64,000 nt of DNA, from assembly GCF_014217785.1 (NCBI RefSeq), contig NZ_CP048814.1:3720001-3784000 (forward strand). The letters run 5' to 3'. Positions 1-8,016 of this stretch are shown piece by piece. Under the pieces are notes generated by a model. That model saw only the letters and a program-made list of their open reading frames with translations, was not told where the DNA came from and did not search any database. A program made the translations under genes and the position numbers. Position 1 is the first letter of the stretch; the number at the start of each line of letters is the position of its first letter. This DNA comes from Rhodococcus triatomae. GTDB taxonomy: Bacteria; Actinomycetota; Actinomycetes; Mycobacteriales; Mycobacteriaceae.

Positions 1-1
1 G

Positions 2-1786
2 GCGACCGGCACCGAGGCCGCGGACGCGGCGGCCGGTCGATTCCTCGGCGGGGCGGACCTCCTGCGCAACGTGCTCCTGGCCTTCGGGGCGATCGCGGCA
101 GTGGTGGCGGTACTGGTGATTGCCAACACGTTCGCCGTCCTGCTGGCTGCCCGCACGCGGGAGCTGGCGCTGCTGAGGTGTGTCGGTGCGACCGCGACGC
201 AGGTGCGCCGGTCACTCCGGATCGAGGCGGCGGTCGTCGGTGTCGTGGCCTCGGCTCTCGGTGTGCTGGCCGGTATCGGCCTGGCCTGGGCGGTCACCGT
301 GCTCGCCACCACCCTCGACGCGCCGATTCCGTTGTCCACCCTGAGGGTCGGCGGGGCGACCGTGGCTGCCGGTGTCGCCGTCGGAATCCTCATGACACTG
401 ATCGCCGCGTCCGCGCCGGGACGGGCGGCGACCCGGGTGGCGCCACTCGCTGCGCTGCACCCCGCGGAATCGACACCCGAATCCGCACACACCTCGTCGG
501 CTCGGCGGATCGTCGGCGTGCTGGTACTCGTGGCCGGTGTCGGCGCGACGATTCTCGGAGTGAGAGGCGAGAACGTCCTCGTCGCGTGTGCGGGTGGGCT
601 GGCGTCGTTCCTCGGGGTGGTTCTCCTGATCCAGCGGATCGTCCCGGTACTGCTGGGCCGGACCGGAAGCGTGCTCGCGCGGATCGGCGGTCCGGTAGGG
701 GCGCTGGCGGCGGGCAATTCTCGGCGTCACCCACGCCGCACGTCGGCGACCGCCACCGCCCTGCTCATCGGCATCGCGTTGACCAGCACGCTGGTGGTGG
801 GCATCGGCACCGTGAAGGCGGCAGCGCCGTCCGCGCTGGACGAGCAGTTCCCCTTCGACGTCGGTGTGAGCAGTGTCGGGGACGCCGGGTTGCCCGCCGA
901 CCTGCCGGAGCATCTCGGCGAGGTCGACGGCGTCGCCGCGGTCGCCGTGCTCGACGCGGCGGAGGTCACCACCGGTGACGGTGCCGTGGTGGCAGCGCGA
1001 GGGGTCGAACCGTCGGAACTGGCTCGTGTCGCACGGGTCGACCTGACACTCCCGGAACCCGGTCGGATGGTGCTCGCCGATGCGGACATCGCGGAGCTGG
1101 GGACCGCCGACGGTGCCTCGCTGACGGTGCACGGCAGCGCCGGAGAACGCACTCTCGTGGTCGTGCGGGCCGCTGCCGATCAGCCGCCGCTGCTGACGGT
1201 CTCCGACCTGCGTGCGCTGGCGGACACGGTGTGGACGGATTCCGCGTGGCTCCGACTCGACGAGTCGTTGCCGGACCGCGAGCAGGGTGCCGCCGTCGAC
1301 CGGATCGGTGAGCTCGCGCAGGAGCTCGCTCCGGCGAGCGAGGTGACCGGAGTTCTCCGGATGCGCGCCACGATGGAGACGATTCTCGACACGATGCTCC
1401 TGGTGGTCGGCGGGCTGCTGTCGGTGGCCGTACTCATCGCGCTGATCGGCGTCGGCAACACCATGGCGCTGTCGGTGGTGGAGCGCCGCCGCGAATCCGG
1501 ACTGCTCCGGGCCCTGGGCCTCACCCGGGGTGGCCTGCGGGCACTGCTGCTGTGGGAGGCAGTCCTCGTGTCGTCGGTCGCCGCCGTCCTCGGGGTCGGT
1601 TTCGGGCTGGTGTTCGGCGTGGCAGGTACCGCGTCGGTGTTCGGTACCGAGCACGTGGCACTCGGGGCGGTGCCGTGGCTGCAGTTGGTGGCCATCGTCC
1701 TTGCCGGAGGCGGCTGTGGGCTCGTCGCCTCCCTGCTCCCGGCCGGGAGAGCGGCGCAGACGCCGCCGGTGGCGGCCATCGGCTGA
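2..1786 (+). CDS. ABC transporter permease, FtsX/MacB type (5' end outside window)
   Basis: C-terminal part of a membrane permease of the FtsX/MacB (lolC/E-like) family, which works with an ABC ATPase in envelope lipid, lipoprotein or peptide handling. The frame is open from the first base of the window, so the start lies upstream. There are two FtsX-type blocks. The first has hydrophobic segments near nt 80-150, 230-300 and 350-420. The second ends in the typical long block near nt 1390-1760, including a family-like stretch ERRRESGLLRALGLTRG. A soluble extracytoplasmic domain of about 180 residues lies between them (nt 840-1370). The substrate cannot be read from the sequence, and the partner ATPase is presumably upstream of the window. 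Confidence 0.85.
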   Translation, partial: ATGTEAADAAAGRFLGGADLLRNVLLAFGAIAAVVAVLVIANTFAVLLAARTRELALLRCVGATATQVRRSLRIEAAVVGVVASALGVLAGIGLAWAVTVLATTLDAPIPLSTLRVGGATVAAGVAVGILMTLIAASAPGRAATRVAPLAALHPAESTPESAHTSSARRIVGVLVLVAGVGATILGVRGENVLVACAGGLASFLGVVLLIQRIVPVLLGRTGSVLARIGGPVGALAAGNSRRHPRRTSATATALLIGIALTSTLVVGIGTVKAAAPSALDEQFPFDVGVSSVGDAGLPADLPEHLGEVDGVAAVAVLDAAEVTTGDGAVVAARGVEPSELARVARVDLTLPEPGRMVLADADIAELGTADGASLTVHGSAGERTLVVVRAAADQPPLLTVSDLRALADTVWTDSAWLRLDESLPDREQGAAVDRIGELAQELAPASEVTGVLRMRATMETILDTMLLVVGGLLSVAVLIALIGVGNTMALSVVERRRESGLLRALGLTRGGLRALLLWEAVLVSSVAAVLGVGFGLVFGVAGTASVFGTEHVALGAVPWLQLVAIVLAGGGCGLVASLLPAGRAAQTPPVAAIG

Positions 1787-1798
1787 CCCGCCTCGGGA

Positions 1799-1829
1799 AA
1801 GGTCACCCGGCGAGTTGCCGGGTGACCTT
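1799..1829. terminator. bidirectional hairpin terminator overlapping a stop codon
   Basis: Perfect 13-bp inverted repeat AAGGTCACCCGGC with a 5-base loop (GAGTT) between two convergent genes. It begins 13 bases after the permease stop. The stop codon of the minus-strand gene (1803-1805) lies inside the stem. There is no long T-tract, which is common for actinobacterial terminators. Confidence 0.7.
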
Positions 1830-2510
1830 CTCGGATTCGACCCGGCGGGTCTGGTCGGCAGGATGGGCCACCTGCACCAGTGACGCACCCGCCGCCAGGA
1901 CGGCCAGCAGATTCGTCACCACCGCTTCCGGGGTGTCCCACGCCGCCGTCGACAGAACCCGGTCCGTCGGCGTCAGTCCCAGGCGCTGCGCCTCGGCAGC
2001 GGCGGAGCGCACGACCTCGTCGACCTCCGCCCCGCCGAGCGCGGCACCGGCACCCGCACTGCGGAACTGGTCGCCGTGCACCCGCACGGTGCTCGCGTAG
2101 TCGGTGATGCCCACCGGCAGGTCGGCGACGGGTCGCCCGAAGGCGTCGAGCGAGAGCGCGGCGACCTCGCCGACGGCATCGACCTCGTCCAGCCGGTCCG
2201 CGGTGACGAGTGCGACCTCCACGCCGCTCAGATCGTCGCCGAGCGCCACTTCCCCTCCGGCCCACCAGATACCGAGGAAGACGGCGGCCGTCTGCCAGTG
2301 CGCGGGAAGGAGGACGGCAACGCGGTCACCCGGCTGGACCCCGAGCTCGTCGCGCAGGAGATTGGCGGTCTTCGCGGCCCAGTTGGCGAGAGTCAGCGCC
2401 GACAGTTCGACGCGTTCGCCGGTGGCGTCGTCGTAGTAGGTGATCCGGGGGCCCGCCGGGTCGGCGGCGAGGATCGGATCCAACAGGGCGTCGGTGAGGG
2501 TCGAGGGCAC
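1803..2510 (-). CDS. TIGR03089 family protein (Rv3268-like)
   Basis: About 235 residues resembling the N-terminal part of an AMP-binding (acyl-CoA synthetase-like) fold, as in the actinobacterial TIGR03089 family. Visible features are YYDDATGERVELSALTLANW near the N-terminus and PGDRVAVLLPAHW. It is far shorter than a real synthetase and lacks the C-terminal catalytic subdomain, so activity is doubtful. I chose the GTG at 2510, which begins VPSTLTDALL, 11 nt after the stop of the Lcp gene. A longer start at 2534 would overlap that gene. The same pair is adjacent in M. tuberculosis (Rv3268 next to Rv3267). The function is unknown; co-transcription with the Lcp ligase suggests an envelope role. 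Confidence 0.75.
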   Translation of the reverse strand: MPSTLTDALLDPILAADPAGPRITYYDDATGERVELSALTLANWAAKTANLLRDELGVQPGDRVAVLLPAHWQTAAVFLGIWWAGGEVALGDDLSGVEVALVTADRLDEVDAVGEVAALSLDAFGRPVADLPVGITDYASTVRVHGDQFRSAGAGAALGGAEVDEVVRSAAAEAQRLGLTPTDRVLSTAAWDTPEAVVTNLLAVLAAGASLVQVAHPADQTRRVESEKVTRQLAG

Positions 2511-2521
2511 GGCTACTCGTT

Positions 2522-4057
2522 TCAGTTGACACACCGGGGGCCGTTGCCCTCGGCGGTGATGGCGGGTCCAGGGGTGACCGGGGTCGGGCTGGTGCCCGGT
2601 GCAGATCCGGACGAGTCGGTCCCGTCCCCGGCAGTCCCCGTCGAAGCAGAACCGGTCGAATCGCTCGGCCCGTCGAAGTCGTCCGTGAGGACGACGCGCA
2701 CCGTGTCCGCAGGCAGCGAGGAGTCCTCGGCGGTGGCGACGTCGCCGAGTGCTGCCGCGACCGCCTCGGCACCGTCGTCGTCCGCGGAGCGGGCGAACAC
2801 GGTCGTCTCCTCGACGGTGCGGGATCCGTTGTAGTTACCCACCTCGCCTGCCGGATAGCCGAGGGCGGCGAGGGTGTCCGAGACACTGCTCGCAAGCCCG
2901 GCGACACCGCCCGCGTTCGCCACGTCGACGGTCACCGTTCCCGGATCGATGTTCGGCACCGCTGTCCGCGGGGCCGACGACTCGTCGCTCTCGTCGCCGT
3001 CGCCGTCCTCGACCAGGTCGGCGACGAATTTCTGGACGGCCTTCGGGTCCACGGTCACGACCGATTCGCCGTAGTCGGTGGTGCCGTTGAGATCGCGGAC
3101 CGGGATGGTGTCGAACTGGACCTGCCCGCCGGTGAGGTTCTGCAACTGGGTGGCGAAATCGATGATGTCCCAGTCGTCGTCGAGCACCACCGAACGCTCG
3201 ACCGCGCTCATCATCTGGCTCAGCCGGCCCGGGTCACTCAGGGTCTTGGCACTGAGAACCTTCCCGGCCAGCGACGCCATGAACACCTGCTGGCGGACGA
3301 TGCGGTCGAGATCACCGCGGGGCAGATCGTGTCGCTGGCGCACGAAGCTCAGTGCGTCCGCCCCGTGCAGGGTCTGTTCGCCGGCGGGGAACCGTGCCCC
3401 CGAGAGGGGTTCGTCCACCGGCCCGTTCAGGCACACGTCGACGCCGCCCACCGCGTCGGTCAACAGCACGAAGCCGAGAAGTCCCACCTCGGCGTAGTGA
3501 TCCACCGTGATACCGGTGAGATCGGCCACGGAGCGGATCAGGGCCTGGCGTCCCTTCTCGGTGGACTGGCGTTCGGCGTCGGCGTCCGAGGTGCCGTTCT
3601 CGACCAGCTTCTGTCGCTCGGTTTCCTTGGTCGCCCCGTAGGCGGCGTTGATCTTCGACTTCCCCACACCGGGAACGGAGACATAGGAGTCGCGAGGAAT
3701 GGAGATCGCGGTCGCCGAGCTCCCGTCGTTGGGGACTCGGACGAGCACGATGGTGTCGGTGTTGGACGCCACTTCCTCCCCGGCACGCAGCGAGTCGAGT
3801 TCGTCCTGGGTGAGCGGGTTGCCGTGCGCGTCGGTGCGGCTGTCGGTGCCGACCAGGAGGATGTCCACCGCGCCGTCGGCGCCGCCACCCAGGCCCAGGC
3901 CGCCCGCCGTGGCCACCGCGCTGCGGAGCGAATCGATGCTGCGCCACGCGAAGCCGGTCACCACCAGAGCGAGGATCGACAGCGCGGCAACCGCCACCCG
4001 CAGGCGTCGTCCGGCGAATGCGGGACGGGCAGGGGCTTGCGGTGGCTCGTGTGACAC
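2522..4057 (-). CDS. lcp1: LytR-CpsA-Psr family ligase, Lcp1-like (Rv3267)
   Basis: Membrane-anchored phosphotransferase of the LCP family. The M. tuberculosis orthologue joins arabinogalactan to peptidoglycan. It is 511 residues with a cytoplasmic start, one membrane segment near residues 21-41 (VAVAALSILALVVTGFAW), and an LCP domain around 65-330 with the conserved DILLVGTDSR and SIPRDSYV motifs. A LytR_C domain near 380-450 (VDVANAGGVAGLA) and a Ser/Thr/Gly/Pro-rich tail follow. The GTG start at 4057 has TAGCCT at 4065-4070, seven bases upstream, consistent with a leaderless transcript. It is divergent from rmlD, which helps build the linker that Lcp enzymes attach. Confidence 0.88.
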   Translation of the reverse strand: MSHEPPQAPARPAFAGRRLRVAVAALSILALVVTGFAWRSIDSLRSAVATAGGLGLGGGADGAVDILLVGTDSRTDAHGNPLTQDELDSLRAGEEVASNTDTIVLVRVPNDGSSATAISIPRDSYVSVPGVGKSKINAAYGATKETERQKLVENGTSDADAERQSTEKGRQALIRSVADLTGITVDHYAEVGLLGFVLLTDAVGGVDVCLNGPVDEPLSGARFPAGEQTLHGADALSFVRQRHDLPRGDLDRIVRQQVFMASLAGKVLSAKTLSDPGRLSQMMSAVERSVVLDDDWDIIDFATQLQNLTGGQVQFDTIPVRDLNGTTDYGESVVTVDPKAVQKFVADLVEDGDGDESDESSAPRTAVPNIDPGTVTVDVANAGGVAGLASSVSDTLAALGYPAGEVGNYNGSRTVEETTVFARSADDDGAEAVAAALGDVATAEDSSLPADTVRVVLTDDFDGPSDSTGSASTGTAGDGTDSSGSAPGTSPTPVTPGPAITAEGNGPRCVN

Positions 4058-4125
4058 GCAGACCAGGCTACTGGTCCGCGATCGGCACGCCGGGATCCTC
4101 CGGCCCGGCGTGCCAGACTGGCGCG

Positions 4126-4977
4126 GTGACGAAGATATTGGTGACCGGCGCGGCCGGACAGGTCGGCAGCAGGGTCGTCGAACAGGCCCGGAGCCGGGGA
4201 ATGCAGGTGCGGGGCGTGACCTCGGGTGAGCTGGACATCACGGACGGCACCGCCGTCGCGCAGGTGGTGGAGCCGGGGTGGGTCGTCGTGAACTGTGCGG
4301 CATACACGGCGGTCGACGCGGCCGAATCGGACGAGGACGCGGCGGCGGCGGTCAACGAGCTGGGCGCGGCGAACGTGGCACGGGCGTGCGCCCGGGCCGG
4401 TGCCCGCCTCGTCCACGTGTCCACCGACTACGTCTTCGCGGGCGACGCCACCGCTCCGTACGAGGTCGATGCGCCGACCGCGCCTGCCACCGTGTACGGC
4501 CGGACGAAGCGGTCCGGGGAGATCGCGGTGCACCGTGCCCTGCCGTCCGCTCACGTGGTGCGCACGGCCTGGGTGTACTCGGGCGCCGGGAGCGATTTCG
4601 TGGCAACCATGCGCCGGCTCGAGCGGGAGCGCGACACCGTCGACGTCGTGGACGACCAGATCGGCTCTCCGACGTACGCGGGCGACCTGGCGGGCGGACT
4701 GCTGGACCTCGCGGCCGACGCCACTGTGACGGTTCCCACTCTGCACCTGACCAACTCCGGGCAGGCCAGCTGGTTCGAACTCGCCCGGGCAGTGTTCGAG
4801 GGGGTCGGTGCGGATCCCGAGCGGGTTCGTCCCTGCTCGAGTGCCCAGTTCGTTCGGCCGGCACCGCGTCCCGCCTACTCGGTGCTGTCGTCGCGGTCCT
4901 GGGAGACTGCGGGCCTGTCGCCGCTGCGCCCGTGGCGGGAGGGGCTCGCCGAGGCGCTGCGGACCGTCACCGGATGA
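4126..4977 (+). CDS. rmlD: dTDP-4-dehydrorhamnose reductase
   Basis: Last step of dTDP-L-rhamnose synthesis: NAD(P)H-dependent reduction of dTDP-4-keto-L-rhamnose. Rhamnose sits in the linker between peptidoglycan and arabinogalactan. It is 283 residues with an SDR fold: N-terminal nucleotide-binding motif VTGAAGQVGS, STDYVFAGDA and the catalytic YGRTKRSGE (YxxxK). The start at GTG 4126 puts KILVTGAAGQVG at the usual place. A CAGACT box at 4114-4119, six bases upstream, suggests a leaderless start. It is followed by wbbL, the transferase that uses the product, as in M. tuberculosis Rv3266c-Rv3265c. Confidence 0.92.
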   Translation: MTKILVTGAAGQVGSRVVEQARSRGMQVRGVTSGELDITDGTAVAQVVEPGWVVVNCAAYTAVDAAESDEDAAAAVNELGAANVARACARAGARLVHVSTDYVFAGDATAPYEVDAPTAPATVYGRTKRSGEIAVHRALPSAHVVRTAWVYSGAGSDFVATMRRLERERDTVDVVDDQIGSPTYAGDLAGGLLDLAADATVTVPTLHLTNSGQASWFELARAVFEGVGADPERVRPCSSAQFVRPAPRPAYSVLSSRSWETAGLSPLRPWREGLAEALRTVTG

Positions 4978-5020
4978 CGCACCGTGAACCGGGAGTGCGG
5001 CAACGGCTACGCTTGCCCGC

Positions 5021-5998
5021 GTGAGTTCGAAGCTGGCCGTGGTGACGGTGACCTACTCGCCCGGTGAGCATCTGGAGCACTTCCTGAACACGCTAACCGC
5101 GGCGACCTCGGCGAATCCGCAGGTCGTCATTGCCGACAACGGCTCGACGGACGGTGCTCCCGAAGCTGCGGCCGCCGCTCACGACCACGTGCGCCTGGTG
5201 CGCACGGGCGGCAACATCGGCTACGGCGGTGCGGTCAATCGAGCAGTCGCGGAGATCGACGAGGACATCGAGTTCGTCCTCGTCGCGAACCCCGACGTCC
5301 GGTGGTCGCCGGGGTCGATCGACGCGCTCCTCGCCGCGGCCGAGCGCTGGCCACGTGCGGGCGCCGTCGGCCCTTTGGTGCGTGAACCGGACGGCAGTGT
5401 CTATCCGTCGGCGCGTCAGGTTCCCGGACTGGTCTCCGGTGCCGGACACGCGCTGCTCGGGAAGGTGTGGCCGGCCAATCCGTGGACCACGCGCTACCGG
5501 CAGGAGAACGAAACGCTCAGCGAGCGCGCGGTCGGGTGGCTGTCCGGATCGTGCCTGCTGCTGCGCCGCGTCGCATTCGACTCGGTCGACGGATTCGACT
5601 CGCGCTACTTCATGTACATGGAGGACGTCGACCTCGGGGACCGGCTCGGCCGTGCCGGATGGCTGAACGTGTTCGCCCCCGGCGCCGAGGTCACCCACGC
5701 CAAGGGCCATGCCGCGGGGCGACATCCCGAGCTGATGCTCCCCGCCCACCACGCCAGTGCCTACCGATTCCAGGCCGACCGACATCCACACTGGTGGCAG
5801 GCTCCGCTGCGCGGTGCACTCAAGGTGGGCCTGGCGGTGCGCTCGAGGATCGAGGTCGCCGCGGCGGTGCGCGAACGACGCCGGTCCGACACCGGGAGCG
5901 CGCAGACCGGGAGCCGACAGACCGGGAGCACCGGTACGAACGGTGCCGGCACGAACGGCACCGACACGAACAGCCCGGACCCGGGCAGGGGGAACTGA
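5021..5998 (+). CDS. wbbL: rhamnosyltransferase WbbL (family 2 glycosyltransferase)
   Basis: Cytoplasmic GT2 enzyme that in mycobacteria transfers L-rhamnose to GlcNAc-P-P-decaprenol, forming the arabinogalactan linker. It is 325 residues with GT-A features: VVTVTYSPGEHLEHFL at the start, ADNGSTDGAPEA, and NPDVRW in place of a strict DxD. MYMEDVDLGDRLGRAGW is the acceptor-side ED motif. The C-terminal 35 residues are a low-complexity Thr/Gly/Asn/Ser tail with repeated TGS and TNG, absent from the core family. The GTG start has TACGCT at 5008-5013, seven bases upstream (leaderless pattern). The stop is one base before the next start codon, implying an operon with the pyrophosphorylase. Confidence 0.9.
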   Translation: MSSKLAVVTVTYSPGEHLEHFLNTLTAATSANPQVVIADNGSTDGAPEAAAAAHDHVRLVRTGGNIGYGGAVNRAVAEIDEDIEFVLVANPDVRWSPGSIDALLAAAERWPRAGAVGPLVREPDGSVYPSARQVPGLVSGAGHALLGKVWPANPWTTRYRQENETLSERAVGWLSGSCLLLRRVAFDSVDGFDSRYFMYMEDVDLGDRLGRAGWLNVFAPGAEVTHAKGHAAGRHPELMLPAHHASAYRFQADRHPHWWQAPLRGALKVGLAVRSRIEVAAAVRERRRSDTGSAQTGSRQTGSTGTNGAGTNGTDTNSPDPGRGN

Positions 5999-5999
5999 G

Positions 6000-7079
6000 A
6001 TGGGGATCGAGATGAACACCGATGCGGTCGTGTTGGTCGGCGGCAAGGGAACGCGGCTACGCCCGCTGACGCTGTCGGCTCCGAAGCCGATGTTGCCGAC
6101 GGCCGGTCAGCCCTTCCTGTCGCACCTGCTCGCCCGGATCGCCGAGTCCGGCATCACGCACGTCGTCCTGAGCACCTCCTTCAAGGCCGAGGTGTTCGAG
6201 GAGTACTTCGGTGACGGCTCGAAGCTCGGACTCGAGATCGAGTACGTGTTCGAGGAGGAGCCGCTCGGTACCGGTGGTGGCATCCGCAACGTCCTCCCGA
6301 AGCTGCGCGGCGAGAACGTGATGGTGTTCAACGGGGACGTCCTCACCGGGTCGGACCTGTCGGCGCTGCTGGACACGCACACCGAGAAGGAGGCGGACGT
6401 CACCCTGCACCTGGTGCGGGTGGGGGACCCGCGGGCCTACGGGTCGGTCCCGACCGACGCCGAAGGACGGGTGACCGCATTCCTCGAGAAGACGCAGGAT
6501 CCGCCGACCGACCAGATCAACGCCGGCTGCTACGTGTTCCGGCGTGAGGTGATCGAGGAGATCCCGGCGAACCGGGCGGTGTCGGTGGAGCGAGAGGTGT
6601 TCCCGGCGCTGCTCGCCCGGGACGCGAGGGTCTACGGCTACGTCGACACCACCTACTGGCGCGACATGGGGACTCCCGAGGACTTCGTCCGCGGGTCCGC
6701 GGACCTGGTCCGCGGGATCGCCCCCTCGCCGCTGCTCGAGGGGGAGCGCGGCGAGTCGCTCGTCCACCCGGGCGCGGGAATCGCGCCGGGGGCCTTGCTG
6801 ATCGGCGGCACCGTGGTGGGCCGGGGCGCGGAGATCGGCGCCGGTGCCCGCCTGGACGGCGCCGTGGTGTTCGAGGGCGCCGTGGTCGAAGCGGGTGCGG
6901 TGGTGGAGCGTTCGATTCTCGGTTTCGGCTCGCGGATCGGGCCGCGCGCACTGGTCCGTGATGCGGTGATCGGTGACGGCGCCGACGTCGGCGCTCGCTG
7001 TGAGTTGCTCCGCGGTGCGCGGGTCTGGCCGGGTGTGACCTTGCCGGACGGCGGCGTCCGGTTCAGTACCGACGTCTGA
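6000..7079 (+). CDS. manB: mannose-1-phosphate guanylyltransferase (Rv3264c-type)
   Basis: Makes GDP-mannose from GTP and mannose-1-phosphate, the donor for mannan, lipomannan and glycoprotein mannosylation. It is 359 residues, the length I recall for M. tuberculosis Rv3264c. The N-terminal nucleotidyltransferase domain starts VVLVGGKGTRLRPLT, with KPMLP and a later NGDVLTG metal-binding region. The C-terminal part (from about residue 255) is a left-handed hexapeptide-repeat domain (repeated GAx/VVx units). ATG 6000 is chosen for the AGGGGG Shine-Dalgarno at 5987-5992; an in-frame ATG at 6012 is the alternative. Note that manB is also used in this genus for the phosphomannomutase at 15684. 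Confidence 0.9.
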   Translation: MGIEMNTDAVVLVGGKGTRLRPLTLSAPKPMLPTAGQPFLSHLLARIAESGITHVVLSTSFKAEVFEEYFGDGSKLGLEIEYVFEEEPLGTGGGIRNVLPKLRGENVMVFNGDVLTGSDLSALLDTHTEKEADVTLHLVRVGDPRAYGSVPTDAEGRVTAFLEKTQDPPTDQINAGCYVFRREVIEEIPANRAVSVEREVFPALLARDARVYGYVDTTYWRDMGTPEDFVRGSADLVRGIAPSPLLEGERGESLVHPGAGIAPGALLIGGTVVGRGAEIGAGARLDGAVVFEGAVVEAGAVVERSILGFGSRIGPRALVRDAVIGDGADVGARCELLRGARVWPGVTLPDGGVRFSTDV

Positions 7080-7135
7080 GAAGGACGTGCGTGTCCGGCG
7101 ACCGAAGCAGCCGGGCCCGAGACGAGAGGACGACC

Positions 7136-7900
7136 ATGAGTGAGTACCGCCGCTATGTGGCGTTGGGAGATTCGTTCACCGAGGGCGTCGGCGACGCGGA
7201 CGCCTCACGTCCCAACGGTCTGCGTGGTTGGGCGGATCGTGTCGCCGAGCAACTCGACTCGCGGACCACGGATTTCCGCTACGCGAACCTCGCCGTTCGA
7301 GGCCGGCTGCTCGACCGCATCGTGTCCGAGCAGGTCGACACGGCGGTGGGGCTCGCGCCCGATCTGGTGACGATCTACGCCGGCGGAAACGACATGATGC
7401 GGCCGAAGTTCGACGTGGACGCACTGGTGAGTCGGTACGACGACGCGATCGGCGCACTCACGGCGACCGGAGCGACCGTGGTGATGTTCACCGCCTACGA
7501 CGCGGGCTGGTCTCCGGTGTTCGGCAAACTGCGCGGCCGCAACGCCGTGTACAACGAACTGGTCCGCGAGGTCGCCGACCGGCACGGCGCCCGGATCGTC
7601 GACTTCTGGCGATTCGACGAGTACGACGACCTGCGGATGTGGGACTGGGACCGGCTGCACATGTCGCCGCTCGGTCACCGCAACATGGCGACGAGGGTGT
7701 TGGACGCTCTGGGCGCCCCACACGACATCGAACCGGTTCACTTGGATGCCCCACCGCAGCAGACGAAGTCGGATGAGCGTCGCGAGAACCTGGTGTGGGC
7801 GAAGGACTTTCTGCTGCCGTGGATCGGACGACGGGTGCGCGGCACCTCCTCAGGAGACGGTGTGGCACCGAAACGACCGGAGCTGGCGCCCATTTCCTGA
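7136..7900 (+). CDS. SGNH/GDSL-family hydrolase
   Basis: Predicted esterase or acylhydrolase, 254 residues. All SGNH blocks are visible: YVALGDSFTEG (block I, catalytic Ser), RGRL region (II), TIYAGGNDMMR (III, Asn) and WDWDRLHMSPLGH (V, Asp and His). No signal peptide is apparent, so it is probably cytoplasmic. ATG 7136 follows a GAGAGGA Shine-Dalgarno at 7124-7130. It lies 56 bases after the GDP-mannose pyrophosphorylase and just before a membrane acyltransferase. This suggests, but does not prove, a role in adding or removing acyl groups on a glycan or lipid. From memory M. tuberculosis has no gene at this position. Confidence 0.85.
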   Translation: MSEYRRYVALGDSFTEGVGDADASRPNGLRGWADRVAEQLDSRTTDFRYANLAVRGRLLDRIVSEQVDTAVGLAPDLVTIYAGGNDMMRPKFDVDALVSRYDDAIGALTATGATVVMFTAYDAGWSPVFGKLRGRNAVYNELVREVADRHGARIVDFWRFDEYDDLRMWDWDRLHMSPLGHRNMATRVLDALGAPHDIEPVHLDAPPQQTKSDERRENLVWAKDFLLPWIGRRVRGTSSGDGVAPKRPELAPIS

Positions 7901-8016
7901 GGGTCGAGCCCGAGAGTCGCCGGGCCGGACAGGGGTCGGGGTCCTACCGGGGGAGGACGTGAAAATCGTTTCCCGGGGCGACGACCGGGGGCCGCGCACG
8001 CCATAGCGTCGGTGCC

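Noticed and set aside
212-1888. 558-codon minus-strand open frame opposite the ABC permease
   Set aside because: Composition is Arg/His/Gln/Gly-rich and shows no domain; it mirrors codon bias of the real gene, which has clear FtsX motifs.
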